A stretch of DNA of 8,183 bases from Ktedonobacteraceae bacterium (lineage in GTDB: Bacteria; Chloroflexota; Ktedonobacteria; Ktedonobacterales; Ktedonobacteraceae): NCBI GenBank assembly GCA_014896635.1, contig JADBKA010000212.1:1-8183 (forward strand), read 5' to 3'. The number at the start of each line of letters is the position of its first letter. Within the stretch, counting starts at the first letter, position 1. This document shows, in pieces, positions 5,592 to 8,183 of this stretch. The translations under genes and the position numbers were made by a program. The notes under the pieces are model-generated. The model was given only the letters and a program-made list of their open reading frames with translations, was not told the origin of the DNA and ran no database searches.

Positions 5592-6533
5592 TTAGCGAGA
5601 GCCGAGCTGGCGCGCTTTCAGATAGACCTGCTGCGCCTCCTCGTTGCGTCCAAGCAGCCTGAGCGTGTCGGCTTTGTTGGAGTAGAATACGGCGACCGAG
5701 GGCTGTAACTGGATCGCCTTCTCATAGGCAGCCAGGGCTTCTGTGTAATACTTGAGATCGGTGAGTGCGTTGCCTCTGCCATTGTAGGCAGCGGCCAGAC
5801 GGGGATTAAGACGAATGGCACGGTTATAGGCGTCCAGGGCCTCTTCATACTGGCCAAGCTCACAGAGGGCATTCCCTTTGCCATAATGGGGATAGGCCGC
5901 CTGCGGATTGAGCTTGATGGCGCGCTCAAAAGCCTCCAGGGCCTCTTCATTGCGTTGCAGGTGGAGCAGTACCCAGGCGCGACCTTCATGAGATGAGGGG
6001 ACATCTCCTTTCAGTTCTATCGACTGCTCATAAGCCTGTAACGCTTCTTCATAGCGTTGCAGGCGATAGAGAGCATCAGCCCTGTATTCATAGTTGCGGT
6101 CAAGATCGGGCGCCAGCAGAATCGCCTGCTCGAAGCAGCGCAGCGCCTGCTCATAGCGTCCCAGATGATACAGCGCCTTGCCCTTACCGGTATGTGAAGA
6201 TGCATTTTGCACATCATATTGGAGAGCCTGCTCGAATGCTGCCAGCGCCTCCTGATAGCGACCAGCATGCCACAGCGCCCAGCCTTTGCCATCGTAGGCG
6301 GCATTGCTGTGGGCATCACGCTGGATAGCCTCGTCATAGACTACAATCGCCTCATCGTCGCGTCCCAGGTAATAAAGCGCGTTGCCCTTGCCAATATAGG
6401 CTTCGAGCAAGGCAGCATCCAGGCTGATAGCCTGATCAAATGCCTGGATGGCCGCCGCGTAGTCCTGCATATCGTAGAGCACTTTGCCTTTGCCAAAAAC
6501 AGCGGCAGCAGAGTGTGGACTTAGCCGTATCGC
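5592..6533 (-). CDS. TPR array: frameshifted C-terminal half of the kinase gene
   Basis: 313 codons open from 6533 to TAA at 5592-5594. It holds about nine consecutive 34-residue TPR units plus the end of another, with the usual pattern of GKGNALYxLGRYEEAL and AYexAIxLxP. The last unit ends in a short Arg/Gly/Ser tail. TPRs form a helical scaffold for protein partners. There is no proper start: the first ATG/GTG (GTG at 6482) lies mid-repeat and has no Shine-Dalgarno. The first codons read AIRLSPHS, which exactly completes the TPR interrupted at the end of the kinase frame. The two are therefore one gene split by a missing base at about 6533/6534. If the shift is real, this half is probably not translated alone. 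Confidence 0.85.
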   Translation of the reverse strand, partial: AIRLSPHSAAAVFGKGKVLYDMQDYAAAIQAFDQAISLDAALLEAYIGKGNALYYLGRDDEAIVVYDEAIQRDAHSNAAYDGKGWALWHAGRYQEALAAFEQALQYDVQNASSHTGKGKALYHLGRYEQALRCFEQAILLAPDLDRNYEYRADALYRLQRYEEALQAYEQSIELKGDVPSSHEGRAWVLLHLQRNEEALEAFERAIKLNPQAAYPHYGKGNALCELGQYEEALDAYNRAIRLNPRLAAAYNGRGNALTDLKYYTEALAAYEKAIQLQPSVAVFYSNKADTLRLLGRNEEAQQVYLKARQLGSR

Positions 6534-7585
6534 TTATCATAAGCAGTCAGAGCTTCGTTGAGCTGCCCAAGCAACAGCAGAGCCTCACCTTTCCCCTCAT
6601 ACGCCTGAACGAGCGCAGGATCATATCTGAGGGCGCGCTCGAACGCTACCAGGGCCTGGCGATAACGCCTGCTGTGCAGGAGATTCTGGCCCTCTATAAG
6701 CCACTGTCCTTGATCCCGCTGTAAAGGACCGGATGGAACAGAGATAAGCGCGGTAATAAAAGCGTTAATATCGGGATAGCGCTCATCGCGTTTTTTTGCC
6801 AGGGCTTTGAGCAGAGCGGTCTCTATATGTTCAGGGATATCAGGATTGAACTGCGAAGGCGGCGCCGGTGGCTCATTCTGATGCTTCATGCCAAGCGTCA
6901 GAGGATGATTCGACACAAACGGCGGGCGCCCGGCCAGCATTTCGTAAGCAATGCAGGCCAGGGAATACTGATCGCTGCGCCGGCTGGCAATCCCATCAAA
7001 CTGTTCCGGCGCCATATAAAGCGGCGACCCGATCACATTGGCATACCTGGTCTGCGTCGTCTCTAGAAAGACAGCAATGCCAAAATCGGCCAGCATGGCC
7101 TCATCCTTCGCCGTGAACAGGATATTCTCAGGTTTGAGATCACGATGAACAATATTCTGCTCATGCACAAATTGCAGCGCCTGCCCTATCTCTGAAAGAA
7201 TGCGCAGCACTTCGTCCAGCGGCAAGAACTGGGGGCGTTGCCGTTTGATACGCTCGCGCAATGAACCGCCGGCAGCAAATTCGGCAACAAGATAAGGAAA
7301 GCCCTCTTCATCTATTCCTACATCATAGATAGGCAGAATGTGCGCGTGCTTGAGCAATTCGAGAAATTGCGCCTCCTGCAAAAAATTCTCGCGCTCCTCC
7401 GAAGAAGCCAGGTGGGTCGCGTGCAGGAGCTTGATGGCAACAACGCGGTGTGTCAGATAGAGATGCACTCCCTTGTAGACACGGCCAAAAGCACCACTGT
7501 TTAGCAACGCATCTATCCGATAGTTCCCTATTCGCTTGCCGATATAGCGATCTATATTTTCGAGATTCCTGTTTTCGCCTTCCAT
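6521..7585 (-). CDS. Ser/Thr protein kinase with N-terminal part of a TPR array (frameshifted)
   Basis: 354 residues as read. A Hanks-type kinase domain spans about 21-285: G-loop LNSGAFGRVY (28-37), AIK with Lys52, helix-C Glu71, HRDLKPEN (147-154, catalytic Asp149), DFG (167-169), GSPLYMAPE (186-194) and the invariant Arg near 267. Essential catalytic residues are all present, so it should be active. The first Gly of the GxGxxG loop is Asn29. No transmembrane segment follows, so it is a soluble kinase, unlike PASTA kinases. From about 294 two TPRs begin; the second is cut when the frame meets TAA at 6521-6523, right after Lys351. The ATG at 7585 was preferred to that at 7618 because only the former has a Shine-Dalgarno. 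It is transcribed from the promoter at 7644-7672. Confidence 0.9.
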   Translation of the reverse strand: MEGENRNLENIDRYIGKRIGNYRIDALLNSGAFGRVYKGVHLYLTHRVVAIKLLHATHLASSEERENFLQEAQFLELLKHAHILPIYDVGIDEEGFPYLVAEFAAGGSLRERIKRQRPQFLPLDEVLRILSEIGQALQFVHEQNIVHRDLKPENILFTAKDEAMLADFGIAVFLETTQTRYANVIGSPLYMAPEQFDGIASRRSDQYSLACIAYEMLAGRPPFVSNHPLTLGMKHQNEPPAPPSQFNPDIPEHIETALLKALAKKRDERYPDINAFITALISVPSGPLQRDQGQWLIEGQNLLHSRRYRQALVAFERALRYDPALVQAYEGKGEALLLLGQLNEALTAYDKRYG

Positions 7586-7590
7586 GACAG

Positions 7591-7598
7591 TTCCTTCC
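7591..7598 (-). promoter_or_regulatory. Ribosome binding site that sets the kinase start
   Basis: GGAAGGAA (7598-7591) lies 5 bases before the ATG at 7585. The alternative in-frame ATG at 7618 has no purine-rich stretch before it and would lie only about 19 bases from the predicted transcription start. Confidence 0.75.
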
Positions 7599-7643
7599 AC
7601 AGTGTTGCTCTTCCCCATGATGCAGGCAAGAGGCGTATTTGAT

Positions 7644-7672
7644 AGTATACCAGACGGCCCATACCACGTCAA
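7644..7672 (-). promoter_or_regulatory. Sigma70-type promoter of the kinase gene
   Basis: On the minus strand, TTGACG (7672-7667) and TATACT (7649-7644) are separated by exactly 17 bases, matching consensus at 5/6 and 5/6 positions. The predicted start near 7637 gives a leader of about 52 bases. Being downstream of the AtoE terminator, the kinase is an independent transcription unit. Confidence 0.8.
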
Positions 7673-7750
7673 TGAGATAGTGTACAGATTACAATTACTG
7701 CGAACGTATGGGCAAGAGAAAAACGCTTGTTGACTGCACTGTGTAGCACG

Positions 7751-7791
7751 AAAAAGGGAGATCCAGGCTGTTGCACATTGCTGAATCTCCC
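7751..7791 (-). terminator. Rho-independent terminator of the AtoE-type gene
   Basis: On the minus strand GGGAGAT (7791-7785) pairs with ATCTCCC (7762-7756). The stem continues past one mismatch by three more pairs, the loop is 14 bases, and five T follow at once (7755-7751). It lies 36 bases after the transporter stop codon and separates that gene from the kinase promoter. Confidence 0.85.
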
Positions 7792-7826
7792 GCGAACGCA
7801 GGTAACGCGCTATTTTGTGCAGTGGA

Positions 7827-8183
7827 TCAATGAGGCAAGAAAGCTGCTGCCAGTAGAGCAAATGCGCCATAGACTACAAAGCCAACGGTCAGGCACATCA
7901 CCCCGTAGCCCATGATATCACGGATGCCCAGGCGCGCGATGCCCAGGATGGGCAGTGCCCAGAATGGCTGGATCATGTTCGCCGTCTGCTCCCCCCAGGC
8001 CACCGCCATCGCCACCAGTCCCTGGTTCGTACCCAATTTCAACGCCGCCGGCACCATGACCGGTCCTTGCACCACCCAGTGGCCACCACCTGATGGGATG
8101 AACAGGCTCACAATATTAGACGAGACAAACGTCCAGAAAGGAAACGTGACCGGCGTCGAGATTGCCAGGAACCACTGCGCCAG
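7827..8183 (-). CDS. AtoE-type short-chain fatty acid transporter (3' part)
   Basis: The last 118 residues of a membrane protein; the 5' part is beyond the right edge. Seen: LFIPSGGGHWVVQGPVM (close to the diagnostic segment of the AtoE/short-chain fatty acid transporter family), AVAWGEQTANMIQPFWALP, then GIRDIMGYG and a final hydrophobic helix ending in FLPH before TGA. The family imports short-chain fatty acids such as butyrate and acetoacetate into the cell. The frame runs through 8111, where GTG could be mistaken for a start: it encodes Val inside a conserved stretch (SNIVSLFIPSGGG). Full-length relatives have about 440 residues, so about three quarters of the gene are missing from the window. 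Confidence 0.9.
   Translation of the reverse strand: MAQWFLAISTPVTFPFWTFVSSNIVSLFIPSGGGHWVVQGPVMVPAALKLGTNQGLVAMAVAWGEQTANMIQPFWALPILGIARLGIRDIMGYGVMCLTVGFVVYGAFALLAAAFLPH

Noticed and set aside
7586..7870. 95-residue N-terminal extension of the kinase frame
   Set aside because: It runs through the promoter and the AtoE terminator and has no family similarity.

Overview
The window looks like chromosomal DNA of a Gram-positive-like soil bacterium, most probably a member of the Ktedonobacteria (Chloroflexota). This is inferred from the style of the proteins: a soluble Ser/Thr kinase fused to many TPRs, a tandem-FHA protein, and a PDZ-less M50 protease next to scpA. It was not established by any search. 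Base composition is moderate and even across the window. I see no mobile element, CRISPR array, rRNA or phage gene.

Left part, plus strand (1-4289). Bases 1-94 hold no gene I can support. A strong promoter (95-123) drives a tRNA-Arg with anticodon CCG (133-204). A second promoter (246-274) precedes a tightly packed operon: an MBL-fold metallohydrolase (337-1269), an M50 site-2-type protease (1269-2042), an HD-domain phosphohydrolase (2039-2587), a possible 14-codon leader ORF (2584-2628), and scpA, the kleisin of the SMC condensin (2646-3482). Stops and starts overlap (TAATG, ATGA), so the first genes are probably translationally coupled. A gene for a two-FHA-domain protein (3591-4289) follows with its own extended -10 promoter.

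Right part, minus strand (4327-8183). Reading leftward from the right edge: the C-terminal 118 residues of an AtoE-type short-chain fatty acid transporter (7827-8183) with a clear rho-independent terminator (7751-7791); a sigma70-type promoter (7644-7672) and a Ser/Thr protein kinase (6521-7585); a long TPR array (5592-6533); a small charged, Ala/Gln/Lys-rich repeat protein (5218-5403); and a NadD/NMNAT-like nucleotidyltransferase (4327-5187), apparently transcribed as a leaderless mRNA from an extended -10 promoter. The FHA gene and the nucleotidyltransferase gene converge.

The most notable point is that the kinase and the TPR array are one gene broken by a single missing base at about 6533/6534. 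Restoring one base gives a continuous kinase with about 11 TPRs (664 residues). The FHA protein, a predicted phospho-threonine reader, lies about 2.2 kb from this kinase and could be its partner, but that is inference. I did not find a convincing unknown system. The window reads as ordinary chromosome with a few local oddities, listed as findings.
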